Positions 1 through 9,900 of a DNA stretch of 56,069 nucleotides are shown in pieces; the stretch's first letter is position 1, and every line of letters starts with the position of its first letter. The notes under the pieces are model-generated. The model was not told the origin of the DNA. It made no database searches and worked only from the letters and a program-made list of their open reading frames with translations. The stretch is taken from NCBI GenBank assembly GCA_029008115.1, contig JAQXJC010000023.1:1-56069 (forward strand), read 5' to 3'. Source of the DNA: Desulfovibrionaceae bacterium (GTDB lineage Bacteria; Desulfobacterota; Desulfovibrionia; Desulfovibrionales; Desulfovibrionaceae). A program made the position numbers and the translations under genes.

Positions 1-1508
1 GCGGCCTTCTTGCCCGGGCGGTCGAACACGAGGATATCGGGCCTGCCATTGCCGGATTCCCGGTTGGACTGCACCTCATAGGCGCTGAAGGAGAGCATGC
101 CGGCCAGAAAGGCATGGTAGAAGTCCTCGCGGGCGTCATGATAGCTGATGGTCAGGGCCAGCTGATCGGAGAGTGCATCGGTCAGCCCCGCCGCATCACC
201 AGCCCAGAACATCCTGAACAGCTCCGTCCTGTCGCTCTGGCGCATGGTGTCCCGAAACCAGCTGGCAACGGAGCGGGTGAAGATTTCCCGTACCTCCCTG
301 TTGGGAATGACCAGGGGCGTGCTATCGCCGCCGGGCAGGATGCCGCACTGCTCCATCTGCTCCGGCCGGGCCTTGGTAAGATAACCTGTATAGTAAAGCA
401 GCGTCCAGAGGCTGTCCTCGTCGTCATAGAGCGCGTCGTAGGTGAGTCCCTCCACTATGTCAGCCTCCACGCAGCCGCCGGCCAGTAGGGTCTCGAACTT
501 GCCGGCCACATGCAGGTCCGTCCTGCCCACAAAGCTGCGGATGATAGCATTGCCGCTGGAATTGTTCCAGTAGGCCTTGGGCATGGCGGCGGGATTGTGC
601 TGCGCATCCACTACATATTGCAGCACATCCCAGGGGCAGTACATCTCCACGCCATTGCCGAAGCGGTAACCATCGTACCATTCCTGCAGCACGGGCTTTT
701 TGTCCGCAAGGCCGTACATCTCCAGCAGGGAGTCCACGTCCGCACCGGTAAAGCCTATCTTGTCGGCAAAGAAAGCATGGTCAATGCCATAGCAGCGGAA
801 GTTATTTAGGCCGGTGAAGATGCTTTCCTTAGAAATGCGCAGGCAGCCCGTGAGCACGGCCAGAGCAAGAGAGGGATTTGTCTTGAGCGCCCCGCCTAAA
901 AAGCCGCGCAGGAAGCTCACCATCTCGCGGTAGTAGCCATTCTCCTGCGCCTTGGCCAGAGGCACGTCGTACTCATCAATGAGCAGGATGACGGGCTTCC
1001 CATAGTGGGCATGCAGTGCACGGCAGAGGGTATTCAGGGAATTCTCCGCCTGCTCTTCCGTGCCTTCCATGGCAATGAGGGAGGCCAGGGTCCGCTTGTC
1101 TGCTTCGGAAACAGAGGGGCTCTGTTGCAGGACGCTGAATTCATCCCCCAGATTGCTTATCAGTCTGTGCAGTTTCCGTATGGCCTGCGCAAAGGAAAGT
1201 CCCTCCACGCCCTTGAGGGTGAGGAAGACCGTGGGATACTGGTTCATCCAGCTCTCGCAGAGCGGCTTATTCTGTGAGATGGCCAGCCCCTCGAAAATGG
1301 CCCTGCTGTCCTGCCGGATGTCGAAGAAGTCGCGCAGCATGGTCATGGTCAGCGTCTTGCCGAAGCGGCGCGGACGCGTGATCAGGGAAACCTCGGCTTT
1401 GTTCCGAAGCAGTTCTTCAATCAGGCCGGTCTTGTCCATGTACAGGGTATGCTCTTCGCGGATCCTGCGGAAGAACTCGCTGCCTATGGTGATGCGGGGT
1501 TGTGACAT
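1..1508 (-). CDS. AAA-ATPase-like / PD-(D/E)XK nuclease superfamily protein (C-terminus cut by window edge)
   Basis: At least 502 residues are encoded, and the frame is still open at position 1, so the C-terminus lies outside the window. The N-terminus shows the family P-loop RPRRFGKTLT near residue 50, and a Walker B-like LLIDEYD follows near residue 180. This is the order of the AAA-ATPase_like (PF09820) domain. The last visible residues, GNGRPDILVF, are the start of the PD-(D/E)XK nuclease fold (PDDEXK_9) that normally ends these proteins, and its E-x-K half is beyond the edge. The ATG at 1508 is preceded by AAGGAG at good spacing. The family is expanded in gut bacteria and its cellular role is not established; nuclease-linked or mobile-element-linked functions are only inferred. 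It stands alone with its own promoter. Confidence 0.88.
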   Translation of the reverse strand, partial: MSQPRITIGSEFFRRIREEHTLYMDKTGLIEELLRNKAEVSLITRPRRFGKTLTMTMLRDFFDIRQDSRAIFEGLAISQNKPLCESWMNQYPTVFLTLKGVEGLSFAQAIRKLHRLISNLGDEFSVLQQSPSVSEADKRTLASLIAMEGTEEQAENSLNTLCRALHAHYGKPVILLIDEYDVPLAKAQENGYYREMVSFLRGFLGGALKTNPSLALAVLTGCLRISKESIFTGLNNFRCYGIDHAFFADKIGFTGADVDSLLEMYGLADKKPVLQEWYDGYRFGNGVEMYCPWDVLQYVVDAQHNPAAMPKAYWNNSSGNAIIRSFVGRTDLHVAGKFETLLAGGCVEADIVEGLTYDALYDDEDSLWTLLYYTGYLTKARPEQMEQCGILPGGDSTPLVIPNREVREIFTRSVASWFRDTMRQSDRTELFRMFWAGDAAGLTDALSDQLALTISYHDAREDFYHAFLAGMLSFSAYEVQSNRESGNGRPDILVFDRPGKKA

Positions 1509-1527
1509 GGTTGTGCTCCTTGGCCAT

Positions 1528-1556
1528 AGTATCAGCTGACGTACAGTCGAAGTCAA
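1528..1556 (-). promoter_or_regulatory. Putative sigma-70 promoter of the AAA-ATPase-like gene
   Basis: On the minus strand TTGACT (1556-1551) is followed after 17 bases by GATACT (1533-1528), about 20 bases before the start codon at 1508. The resulting leader would be short and would contain the AAGGAG ribosome binding site. Assigned by consensus matching only. Confidence 0.5.
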
Positions 1557-1599
1557 CCTGTCAGACCGGTACATTCCGGCAGACATGGGATCTGATTCT

Positions 1600-1866
1600 T
1601 CATCCCTCGAAATCAATTTTTATACACTCAGCGGCGCCCGCGTCCCTCCAGCGGCAAAAGCGTCGATGTGTATTTTTCCAATCCCCATGATCGGGAGGCA
1701 GATCTCTCCACGGAGCTCCAGTGCGAAGTATCCAGAAGACAGCATTCAGAAAGCTCCGATTATCACGGGCAGTCACGCCACGAGTGCCTTTGCGTCCAGA
1801 CAGATGCGGTTCCAAAAGTTCCCAAACCCTGTCGGATATATCGTGACGGCGGTATACGACTTGCAT
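1600..1866 (-). pseudogene. IS5-family transposase remnant (N-terminal fragment)
   Basis: The 88-residue frame begins with the helix-turn-helix region typical of IS5-family transposases (DUF4096-like): SDRVWELLEPHL, then NRSFLNAVFWILRTGAPWRD and the DHGDWKNTHRRFCRW block. It leaves the family pattern after residue 75 (RDAGAAECIKIDFEG) and stops, so the DDE catalytic domain is missing. An intact element would encode about 250-350 residues, often over two overlapping frames. The start at 1866 retains a GGGAGG ribosome binding site. I could not identify terminal inverted repeats or a target duplication, so this is a decayed fragment and not a mobile copy. Confidence 0.8.
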
Positions 1867-1975
1867 ATTTTCCCTCCCTTTCTGGGAGTATAGCAGACCG
1901 TTATAAAAATTAAAAGGGAATTGACGACACTATCTAGTGTGCCGGGCTTTTTAGGAGAGTAAAAAGGAAATTACT

Positions 1976-2287
1976 CTATCTATTTATCCATGCTTCAATG
2001 GCTTCCCTCATCCCACACTCTGGGCAAATTGTGCCGCCGTCAATTCGACTCATTGCAGGGTAGCCCTTATACTTGTCGCATTTCTGGCATACCTTTATTA
2101 TCTCATCAACACCCCAGATAACGTTCAGCCTGGATCCGTCGTCCCACCTCACCAAAATATGCCCGGCATCGTCTACACCGGTCACGGTTCCCCTTGTCCC
2201 CGAAGCCGGGTCATGTGGGTCATCCATTGCTATCAGTTCAATTCGTTCTCCTCGAACAAAGATCTCTTTCCATTTTCTACCGTCCAT
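1976..2287 (-). CDS. DUF4314 domain protein with C-terminal zinc ribbon
   Basis: A protein of 103 residues. The N-terminal half has the DUF4314 signature: RIELIAMDDPHDPASGTRGT, a central GTVTGVDDAG and a DDGSRLNVIWGVDE segment. The C-terminal third carries two CxxC pairs, CQKC and CPEC, separated by the AMSRIDGG block seen in stand-alone zinc-ribbon proteins of phages and integrative elements. DUF4314 is a small fold frequent in phage and conjugative-element gene sets; its function is unknown to me. ATG at 2287 is preferred over the one at 2320 because GGGAGG lies just upstream of it. Base composition is visibly AT-richer than the core genes, and the neighbours are an IS remnant and a broken gene, so it is probably a leftover of a mobile element. 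Confidence 0.75.
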   Translation of the reverse strand: MDGRKWKEIFVRGERIELIAMDDPHDPASGTRGTVTGVDDAGHILVRWDDGSRLNVIWGVDEIIKVCQKCDKYKGYPAMSRIDGGTICPECGMREAIEAWINR

Positions 2288-2854
2288 ATATCCTCCCTTG
2301 GTGAGTGATTTAGGATACATAGCCGTAGAATTTTTTATTTATCAAGCTAATTATTTCAAAAAATTGATACAAATAATGGATGATAATTGTAATAATTTTA
2401 CACTGTTATAGATTTTTATATAAAGGAATATTATCATACTCAATTGGAGAACGACATGTACCGCTATTGGGTAATTCGTCCAAGGAGATTTTAGCAGTTC
2501 ACTTGCCCTATCTGGGGAGCCAAAAAAGAAATCAAGCCCATCAGTTTACTGGTGGGCTTTTTCTGTCATGGGGAATATCCCCCTTATTTCAAAAGATATT
2601 TGGGGAGCGGCCCGTCCTCGCCTTTCCCTCGCCCGGAATCAGGAGCCTTCCCCGCACGCCTCCGTCGTGTTTCCCATTCTCATCTGTCGTGACTCCCTAT
2701 AGCAGGCACAACGAGGCTGGCTGAATCCCAACCGCCGTGTGGATGCGCTACTACCACCGATGGCGCATGAAATACCACAGGAAACGAAAGTGCCTGTGAA
2801 GAGCGTGACGACTCTGCGCAGGCACAGGGCTACAGGATCGAAGTAGTTGCAGGA
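2288..2854. other. Gene-poor AT-rich stretch
   Basis: No frame here has convincing family similarity or a ribosome binding site. It holds one strong hairpin (2534-2564). A short frame ending near 2799 encodes a basic peptide (MRYYHRWRMKYHRKRK) that I do not recognise. The low GC and lack of genes fit decayed mobile DNA. Confidence 0.5.
2534..2564. terminator. Strong intrinsic terminator-like hairpin
   Basis: AAGCCCATCAG (2534-2544), loop TTTA, CTGGTGGGCTT (2549-2559): an 11-pair stem with one T-G wobble, followed on the plus strand by TTTTC and preceded by A residues, so it could act in both directions. No intact gene is left on either side that it obviously serves. Confidence 0.6.
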
Positions 2855-3221
2855 TCAGTATCCGGATTCATTGAGACGTGCATATTCTTTACAGCCAGGC
2901 TCGAAGTCTTTGTCGCAGGCCTTGCCGAACCATTCCTTGGCGGCAGATTTATCCTGCCGGACGCCGTCGCCCTTGTCGTACATCACGCCGAGATTGCATT
3001 GCGCCTGGGCATCTCCCTGTTCCGCGGCCTTTCTATACCATTCCATGGTTTTCTACCTCTCTTGCCGGACGCATTCGCCCTTGTAGTTTATTGTTCAGAT
3101 ATTGAGTTGCGCTTTGGCGTCTCCCTGTTCGGCAAGCTGCAATGCTGCCGAAATATCAGAGACCGCACTTGAATTGCCGACGCAGAATAACAGCAACCAG
3201 AAACTCTTTTGTGCTGAGCAT
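2855..3221 (-). pseudogene. Sel1-repeat secreted protein, frameshifted and interrupted
   Basis: Pieces of one Sel1-like repeat protein are readable across frames. An ATG at 3221, with GGAGG upstream, opens a hydrophobic leader (MLSTKEFLVAVI). A frame change is then needed to continue into a stretch with AALQLAEQGDAKAQLNI, which hits a stop. The remaining repeat resumes from 3046 (MEWYRKAAEQGDAQAQCNLG, then GVMYDKGDGVRQDKSAAKEW) and runs to 2855. AEQGDAxAQ and the YxxGxGVxQD signature are diagnostic of Sel1 repeats. At least two lesions separate the parts. Family members are periplasmic or secreted helical-repeat proteins. The fragment starting at 3046 is open but has no convincing ribosome binding site, so I call the locus broken. 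Confidence 0.75.
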
Positions 3222-3593
3222 GCAATCCTCCGAATATAAAGAGAACATTTTGACTGGCAAACAGAGATTCTCCAAGCTTGTATTCCAAGGCATCCTGACT
3301 GTGAAGGCTGAAGGCAGGGCAGTGACTACACGGCGAACCGCGAGAGACGGAATGCTTTTGTGACTTTGGCTAAAAATGCTACTCACCTTGAAAGGTAATG
3401 TCAAGATGAATAACACTCCATGTGCGGGAGATGGCAATGCCGACATGTTCAGACGCAGAATCAGTGCGTTTATCGGCGAGTTCAACAAAGGCTTTCCACC
3501 TATCCGTATAATCGCAAGGAAGCGAGCATATTCCACTTTTTTAGAATCTGATCAAGAGAGATGCCAACGCCGTCTGTGTTCCCGCTGCGGAGC
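3222..3593. other. Intergenic stretch, nothing recognised
   Basis: The frames present have no recognisable family motif or ribosome binding site. The region lies between the broken Sel1 gene and the terminator of the malate:quinone oxidoreductase gene. Confidence 0.4.
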
Positions 3594-3631
3594 AAAAAAG
3601 ACGGACTGCATAATATCCATGCAGTCCGTCT
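3594..3631 (-). terminator. Intrinsic terminator after mqo
   Basis: Arms 3599-3611 (AGACGGACTGCAT) and 3619-3631 (ATGCAGTCCGTCT) form a perfect 13-pair stem with a 7-base loop. On the minus strand it is followed by a run of six T. It lies 26 bases past the mqo stop codon. Confidence 0.9.
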
Positions 3632-3656
3632 CGGGGTGCGCTCGTTTCGTCCGCTA

Positions 3657-5138
3657 TTATAGCGGCAATTGCAGAATTTTTGCGGTTCTTGCCTGAGTTT
3701 CCTTCAGCAGATCAGGATGTTCTTCCAGGCTGATGCCGTAGGTGGGCACCATCGCCTTGATTTTCTGCCGCCATTCTTCCTGCTTGCCCGGGAAGCATCG
3801 TGCCAGCAACTTAATCAGGGCATCCGGCGCAATGGAAGCTCCCGGAGAGGCGCCTAATACCGCTGCGATGGTGCCATCCGCGGCGACTACGGTCTCGGTA
3901 CCAAATTTCAGCACGCCGTGTTTGCCCTGTTCTTCGCTGATGACCTGCACGCGCTGACCGGCAACCAGCAGCTCCCAGTCTTCCGCTTTTGCCGTGGGGA
4001 CAAAAATCCGCAGGTCTTCCAGACGCTGTCTGTCATTCAACAGCAGCTGCTGCACCAGATATCTTTCCAGACCGAATTCCTTCAGCCCGCAGCAGACATA
4101 GTTCAGCAGATTGTCCGGCTTGATGGCAAGTATCAGATCCAGCATGGAACCGGTTTTCAGGAATTTCGGACTGAATCCGGCGAATGGACCGTACAGCAGA
4201 CACTGCTGCCCGTCGATATAGCGCGTATCCAGATGCGGCACGCTCATCGGCGGCGCGCCAACCTTGGCCTTGCTGTAGACTTTCGCCTGATGCTTCTTTA
4301 CGATGTCCGGATTTTTGCAAACCATGAAGATACCGCTGATCGGGAATCCGCCGATACCTTTCGCTTCAGGAATACCGGATTTCTGCAGCAGCGGCAGTGC
4401 GGCACCGCCGGCACCGATAAAGACAAATTTCGCCGCATAGGTTTTGCTTCCCATGCCTTTTTGCACGGTGACTTCCCAGCGCCCATCACTGCCGCGGGCA
4501 ATGTTTTTCACCAGGGCGTTGAACTGCACGTCCACACCGGCCTGATGCAGATAGGCCACCAGTTTTTTGGACAGGCTCCCGAAGTTTACGTCAGTCCCCG
4601 CCATGGTCTTATGGGCCGCAATGGGATCGGTGGAGGTTCTGCCTTCCATCATCAGCGGCACCCATTCTTTCAGCACTTCGGGGTCTTCAGTATATTCCAT
4701 ATCCGCAAACAACGGATTGTCTTTCAAGGCAGCATACCGTTTCCGCAGGAAGGCGACATTCTTTTCCCCTTCCACCAGGCTCATGTGCGGAATCGGCATA
4801 ATGAATTCCTGCGGATTGTCCAGCTTGCCGTTCTCAATCAGATACGACCAGAACTGTCTGGTAATCTGGAACTGCTCGTTGATGCGGCGGGCCTTGGTGA
4901 TGTCTATGGAGCCGTCTTTCTGCTCCACGCTGTAGTTCAGCTCGCACAATGCGGAATGGCCTGTGCCGGCGTTGTTCCATTCGTTGGAACTTTCTTCCCC
5001 TGCTTTGTCCAGCTTTTCAAACAATGTGATTTTCCAGTCCGGTTCCAGCTCATGGAGCAGAGTGCCCAGCGTGGCGCTCATAATCCCGGCTCCAATCAGA
5101 ATCACATCGGTTTTGATTGTTTCACTCATGTCTACCAT
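3657..5138 (-). CDS. mqo: Malate:quinone oxidoreductase (FAD-dependent)
   Basis: A 493-residue protein, the usual Mqo length. It oxidises L-malate to oxaloacetate and passes electrons to the quinone pool at the inner face of the cytoplasmic membrane. The N-terminus carries the FAD-binding dinucleotide fold ([18 protein letters not shown]), and the family block [20 protein letters not shown] follows at about residue 50. The C-terminal part has [19 protein letters not shown]. There is no signal peptide. Two ATGs are possible, 5138 and 5129 (MSETIK); I kept the upstream one because neither has a clear GGAGG. The gene stands alone, with a promoter about 185 bases upstream and a strong terminator downstream. 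It complements the pyruvate carboxylase and PEP-synthase-like genes elsewhere in the window as an entry into C4 metabolism. Confidence 0.96.
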   Translation of the reverse strand: MVDMSETIKTDVILIGAGIMSATLGTLLHELEPDWKITLFEKLDKAGEESSNEWNNAGTGHSALCELNYSVEQKDGSIDITKARRINEQFQITRQFWSYLIENGKLDNPQEFIMPIPHMSLVEGEKNVAFLRKRYAALKDNPLFADMEYTEDPEVLKEWVPLMMEGRTSTDPIAAHKTMAGTDVNFGSLSKKLVAYLHQAGVDVQFNALVKNIARGSDGRWEVTVQKGMGSKTYAAKFVFIGAGGAALPLLQKSGIPEAKGIGGFPISGIFMVCKNPDIVKKHQAKVYSKAKVGAPPMSVPHLDTRYIDGQQCLLYGPFAGFSPKFLKTGSMLDLILAIKPDNLLNYVCCGLKEFGLERYLVQQLLLNDRQRLEDLRIFVPTAKAEDWELLVAGQRVQVISEEQGKHGVLKFGTETVVAADGTIAAVLGASPGASIAPDALIKLLARCFPGKQEEWRQKIKAMVPTYGISLEEHPDLLKETQARTAKILQLPL

Positions 5139-5764
5139 TCACTTTCAGATAGTTTTTTCAGATTTCTGCAAAGCAATATTCCACTTCGGCGGCCAGCGCT
5201 TGATGCCTCTTCCGCAACCGGCGCTCGCTGCTCCGTCTCTGTTGGAAATATATCAGTGTATTGTTTATGACGCCTCCCCCCCAGAAAATGAAGGAGGGGG
5301 AACCGCTGAACTGACCTGCGTGAGCATAGTACTGTTGGTTCGCACAGTCAATTCCCGCCTGTCCGCATCCGCGCCAGGGGCAGGGCAGATTTCAGCAGCC
5401 AGATTCAGCCCATACTGCTTGCCATGCGGCAATCCGGATGCGGAACGCACTGTCTTTTCTTGTCCCCCATATCATCGGCATGCTTGCAGACGCCGTTGCC
5501 GGGAGGGCTTCTGCCAGCGCGCTGCCGTGCGTGTCTGTGACAGGGCGGAAAAACGTGGCAGGCGGGCAATGATGACGAACAGAACCTGCCGCTGGAAGTG
5601 TGCGGGCTGATTCTTCAGGCAGGCTTAAAAAGACCGCCATGCCCCGGGAGTCTTGCTGGCTGTCATGTGCAGGCAGTCAGGAAGGCTCTGTTCATAGCTC
5701 CGGAGTATGGCGGTGCAGAACAATGCAGGCTGCGGCATGCTGCCTGATGTCGGAATGGGCAGGC
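5139..5764. other. Non-coding gap upstream of mqo
   Basis: About 630 bases without a convincing gene. It holds the likely mqo promoter (5323-5351) and a C-run/G-run region (about 5273-5300) that could fold in the mqo leader. No known riboswitch class could be recognised. Confidence 0.45.
5323..5351 (-). promoter_or_regulatory. Putative promoter of mqo
   Basis: TTGACT (5351-5346), a 17-base spacer and TATGCT (5328-5323) on the minus strand. Transcription from here would give a leader of about 175 bases before the mqo start at 5138. The leader contains opposed C and G runs, so leader-based control is possible but unproven. Confidence 0.6.
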
Positions 5765-6592
5765 TTATTCCATCGTGAGCAGCTTGGGAAGCGTTGCCTC
5801 AAAATCGACGCCATACCAGGGCTTCTGGGGATTTTGCAAGGTGACGTCAATGGTATGGGCCGTGTAATCGGCGGCAATGCGCATGGCATCGCGCCAGTCT
5901 CTGCCCTTCATGAGTTCTCCAACGCAGGTGCTTGAGAAGAGATCGCCCGTCCCATGATAGGCGGCATCGATCCTTTGATTCTGATAGACATAATATTCGC
6001 CGGAGGCACGCTCATAGCCCATGACACCGGTTTTTCCTTCTGCCAGAGACACGCCCGTCAGGACGCTGATGCCGGCGCCCAGCTCATTGAGGCTGGCAAG
6101 AAGCTCCTGTATATAGCCCTGATCATGGTGTTCCCTGTATTCCATGCCGGTCATGAAGGCGGCTTCAGTGATATTAGGAACAATGATGTCCGCAAGTGCG
6201 CAGAGCTCCGCATTTTTCTTGACATAGTCCATGTTGAAGGCGGGATACAGCCTGCCATTGTCCGCCATGACCGGGTCTATGACGACAGTCGTGTTCTGCC
6301 CCTTGAATACCCTGATAAGTTCCTGTATCTGCTCGATCTGCTCGACCGTGCCAAGATAGCCCGTATAGATGGCATCAAAGGTCACTCCTTCCTCTTTCCA
6401 GTGCGCCGCTATGGGGGCAATCTGGTCAGAGAGGTCTTTGCAGGTGAAATGTGTAAACATCGTATGTGTCGAAAGAACAGCCGTAGGGAGAATGACCGTC
6501 TCCGAGCCGAGCGCGGAGATGACCGGCAGCGCTATGGTCAGGGAACATTTTCCAAGGCACGATATATCCTGTATGGTCAGAACTCGTTTCAT
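5765..6592 (-). CDS. Pyridoxal/pyridoxamine kinase (PdxK/PdxY-like)
   Basis: A 275-residue ribokinase-superfamily kinase that phosphorylates vitamin B6 vitamers in the cytoplasm for salvage of pyridoxal phosphate. The N-terminus has IQDISCLGKCSLTIALPVIS and LPTAVLSTHT, as in pyridoxamine kinases. The middle has VVIDPVMADNGRLY, and the C-terminal anion-hole/catalytic motif appears as YHGTGDLFSS. The N-terminal wording resembles Firmicutes pyridoxamine kinases more than E. coli PdxY; that is from memory and would need a tree. ATG at 6592 has TTGGAG upstream. Its own promoter is visible. The gene has no functional partner nearby. Confidence 0.92.
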   Translation of the reverse strand: MKRVLTIQDISCLGKCSLTIALPVISALGSETVILPTAVLSTHTMFTHFTCKDLSDQIAPIAAHWKEEGVTFDAIYTGYLGTVEQIEQIQELIRVFKGQNTTVVIDPVMADNGRLYPAFNMDYVKKNAELCALADIIVPNITEAAFMTGMEYREHHDQGYIQELLASLNELGAGISVLTGVSLAEGKTGVMGYERASGEYYVYQNQRIDAAYHGTGDLFSSTCVGELMKGRDWRDAMRIAADYTAHTIDVTLQNPQKPWYGVDFEATLPKLLTME

Positions 6593-6937
6593 GCGTATAC
6601 TCCAATGATTTTACGGATTTCGAATCGTAGTGCATTTCAGCGCGATGTCAATGGAAAAGTATTGCGGCCTTCTTGCGGCGGCATGCCCTGCTTGCGCTGG
6701 CCGGACAGGAGGGCGGCTGGCGTAGTGCCGCCCTGCCGTCGCGGGAAGATGTCCGGGCCTGCGGTCTGAAGGGCGATGTCCTACAGCATGCGTTCTGACG
6801 CTGTTGCGGCATGGAGCTCCGAACGAGGGGCTCGTTTGCGCGCATGCACAGACCAGAGGTATTTCCGGTATGGTTCCAGTGCTCCGCGCGGAAGATGTTG
6901 GCGGCAGGATGCACTGGCCCGGCGTCATGCCTGTCTG
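6593..6937. other. Intergenic gap between sbcC and the pyridoxal kinase gene
   Basis: Apart from the kinase promoter (6624-6651), no gene or structured RNA is recognised here. The open frames seen are short and lack family features. Confidence 0.4.
6624..6651 (-). promoter_or_regulatory. Putative promoter of the pyridoxal kinase gene
   Basis: A perfect TTGACA (6651-6646), a 16-base spacer and TACGAT (6629-6624) on the minus strand, about 30 bases upstream of the start at 6592. This would give a short leader with the TTGGAG ribosome binding site. Confidence 0.6.
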
Positions 6938-9900
6938 TCAGCCGACCCTGCCGCATCCGGGGCCGGAGAGCCGGCTTCTGCCGCCAGTGCGCGGTATGAC
7001 CTGAATTTGCGTGCTGATACGTTCTTTCAGCGCTGGAACATGCGAAATGACGCCGATGAGCTTGCCATCCTGCCGCAGCCCGGCAAGGGTATGCAAGGCC
7101 GTGTCGAGCGTTTCCTCATCCAGCGTGCCGAAGCCTTCGTCAAGAAATAGCGAATCCACCCGCACATTCCTGCTGGCCATCTGGGAGAGCCCCAGGGCCA
7201 GCGCCAGACTGACAAGGAAGCTCTCGCCGCCGGACAGATTCCTGGCCGAGCGACGTTCGCCGGCCTGATACCTGTCAATGACATCCAGCTCCAGAGGCCG
7301 GGCGCCGTTCCGGGCCAGCAGATAGCGATCGGTCATGTTTCGCAGCTGCCGGTTGGCATGGCTTATCATCAGTTCAAAGGTCAGCCCCTGGGCAAAGTTG
7401 CGGTATTTCTTCCCGTCCGCCGATCCTATCAGAAGATGCAGGTCTTCCCAGCGGCGATACTCCCGTTTCCGGGCTTCAATGGACGCCTGTACCGCTGCGG
7501 AGCGCGTTTTGGCAGCCGCATTTTCGCGCACTATACGATTGAGCTCGGCAGCATGCTCCCGGGTTCGCGCCAGCTCCGCTTCATGCGCCGTGCGCCGCAG
7601 TTCCAGCGCATCCAGGTCCAGTTCGGTGATATTGCGGGCCTTTTCCGCCGCCAGACGTTCTTCCCTGTCTTTGCGTCTGGCCTCCAGCGCCGTTCGGCGT
7701 TGGTCCAATGCCGTGGCTGCGGCAGACAGCGCGGCTCTGTCTTCGGCGGAAAGCCGGGCATGCAGAAAGTCATGTTCCCGGGAAAAGCCGGCGGCGGCAA
7801 GTCTGGTGGCAAAGTCGGCTTCCTGCGCGTCCAGATGCGGGGCCCGCAGATCAATGCGCTGTTGCAGGGATGCGGCGCGTGTTCTGGCGGCATGCCATTG
7901 CCGCTCCAGCGCGCCGTGCTGCTCGCGCGCCTGTCGCTCACATCTCTCCGCCTCGGCAACAGCCGCAGTCAGCCGCGCTTCCTCCTCGTCGGGATTTGTG
8001 TCGCCGCCCAGCGCCCGCCGTCTGCACCGTCCGGCCTCAAGCTCCTGCCGCAGGGCTTCCAGATGTGCCAGCCCCTTGTCCAGCGTGGCCTGCTCCGTTT
8101 CGATAATGGCCTTCAGCCGGGCAATATTGCTGTCGATGCCGGCAAGCTGTTTTTCGGCATCGTCTTTTTCCCTGATCTGGCGCTCCCATGCCTTCAGACG
8201 CGCCGCGAGGGTGGCGAGCAGGGTTGCCGTGTCTGCGGGCATATCCGTGATGCCCAGGGGCTGAAGTCTGACTGCCAGCGCCTGTGTGCGCTCCCGCATG
8301 CCATCACGGAGTCGTTCTGTCTCCTGCCTCGTTCCGGCAAGCGTCTTCTCCGCCTCCTCACGCCCGGAGACTGCCGCAGCTACCAGCATCTCGGCCTGCG
8401 TCAGATCGCTGTGTGCCGCGCGTTCCGCGGCTTCGTCCTGCCGGATGTGTTCTTCCAGCGCCTCCGCCTCCTGGATGCGTCGGCCCAGCGCCTCGATTTG
8501 CTGTTCGATCGCCGTGGGGGAGGGGGCCTGTCCCGCCGCAAAGGGGTGGCAGGTGGCGCCGCAGAGGGGGCAGGGCTCTCCGTCCACAAGGGTCTTTCTG
8601 TGGGCTTCCAGCTCCGTGATGCGCGCCAGCAGGGCCAGCTCCCGCAGCAGCGCCTCCTTCCGGTCACGATATTCCCGCAGCAGGCGACCTTCAAGTAACG
8701 CATGAAGTTTTTCCGTATCCTGCCGGAGCTGTCGTGAGGCTGCGTCCAGAACCTTCTGCCGCATGGCGTACTGCCGCCGGCAGTCTTCCAGCGTGATGGC
8801 AGCCTGCTCCCGTGCGGTTCCGGCCGTCTGGCATGCCGCTTCACTGCGGGCCAGTTCGCCCTGCTGCGCCGCCAGACTGTGAACCTGTTCCTCAATGCCG
8901 GCAAAATTGCCGGGCAGCCAGGCATCCCGCGCATGTGTCTGAAGGTAGTCTTCCGCCGTGGCCAGCAGGGTGAGAACGCTGTCCCGCGCAGCCTGCGCCG
9001 CACGCAATGCCGCGCTGTTTTCCTGGATACGGGCTGCATCCAGCCGGCATTCCTCCTCCCGTGCGTCCCTGTCCTGTTCCTGACGGGCAAGCTGCTGATC
9101 AAGAGCACGGATATTCTGCCATACGGGCGCGGCGTCCTTCAGCTGCTCCCTGCTTCGGGCAGTTTGTTGTTCAACCGCCAGCAGCGCGGCCGCCTGATCC
9201 GCCACCATCGCTTCCAGTGCGGGAATGGACGCCGTTTCCGCAGCAAGAGCGTCTATATCGTCCGCCTGCTGCCTGCGGATGGCAAGGAGCTCCGCGTGCG
9301 CGCCGTCCAGCAGGGCGGCCCGCGATGCCGCGTCCAGCCGCTCCCGTTCCTGTGCAAACAAGGCCAGACGGCGGCGCAGGTCTTCCTCCTCATGCCCCAG
9401 CCCGGCCAGCTCGGCCTCCAGTCCGCTGACGGCAGTGCGCCAGGCAATGGCCCTGCCAGTATCGGCAAGAGCGGCTGTCAGCTCGGCCTCCTTCCGCTGG
9501 CTGGCCGCGAGTTCCCGGGAAAGCTCCCGTTCCTGATCCGCCTCCAGAAGGGGAATGCCCGCCGCTTCCTCCAGAAGCCGGTTGAGTGCCTCCCGTTCCC
9601 CGCGCTGCCGCTCATGGACGCGCATGGATATGCGGCTATAGATTTCCGTGCCCGTTATCTGCTCCAGAATGGGCGCCCTTTCGTCCGGTTCCGCCTGAAG
9701 AAAGGCGGCAAAGCTCCCCTGAGCCAGGAGCATGGAGCGGGTAAAGCGGTCAAAATCCATGCCGGTGACCGACTCAATCAGCTCGGCAACACCTTTGATC
9801 TTGGATTCGATGATTTCACCGGAGTCGGCTCTGACTATTTCGTGCTTCGGAGCCTGAAGCTCACCGTCCGGTCGTTTGCGTGCCCGGTGCTGGCTCCACC

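Noticed and set aside
2400-2520. Shared TTCGTCCAAGG word with the CAU tRNA (near 48150) as an attachment-site pair
   Set aside because: Only 11 bases match and the flanks differ, which is compatible with chance.
5265-5351. Possible riboswitch in the mqo leader
   Set aside because: The C and G runs are not arranged as any known riboswitch class that I can recognise, and the pairing is irregular.
6593-6937. Two overlapping minus-strand open frames of about 100 codons upstream of the pyridoxal kinase
   Set aside because: They run through the kinase promoter, have no ribosome binding site, and show no family features.
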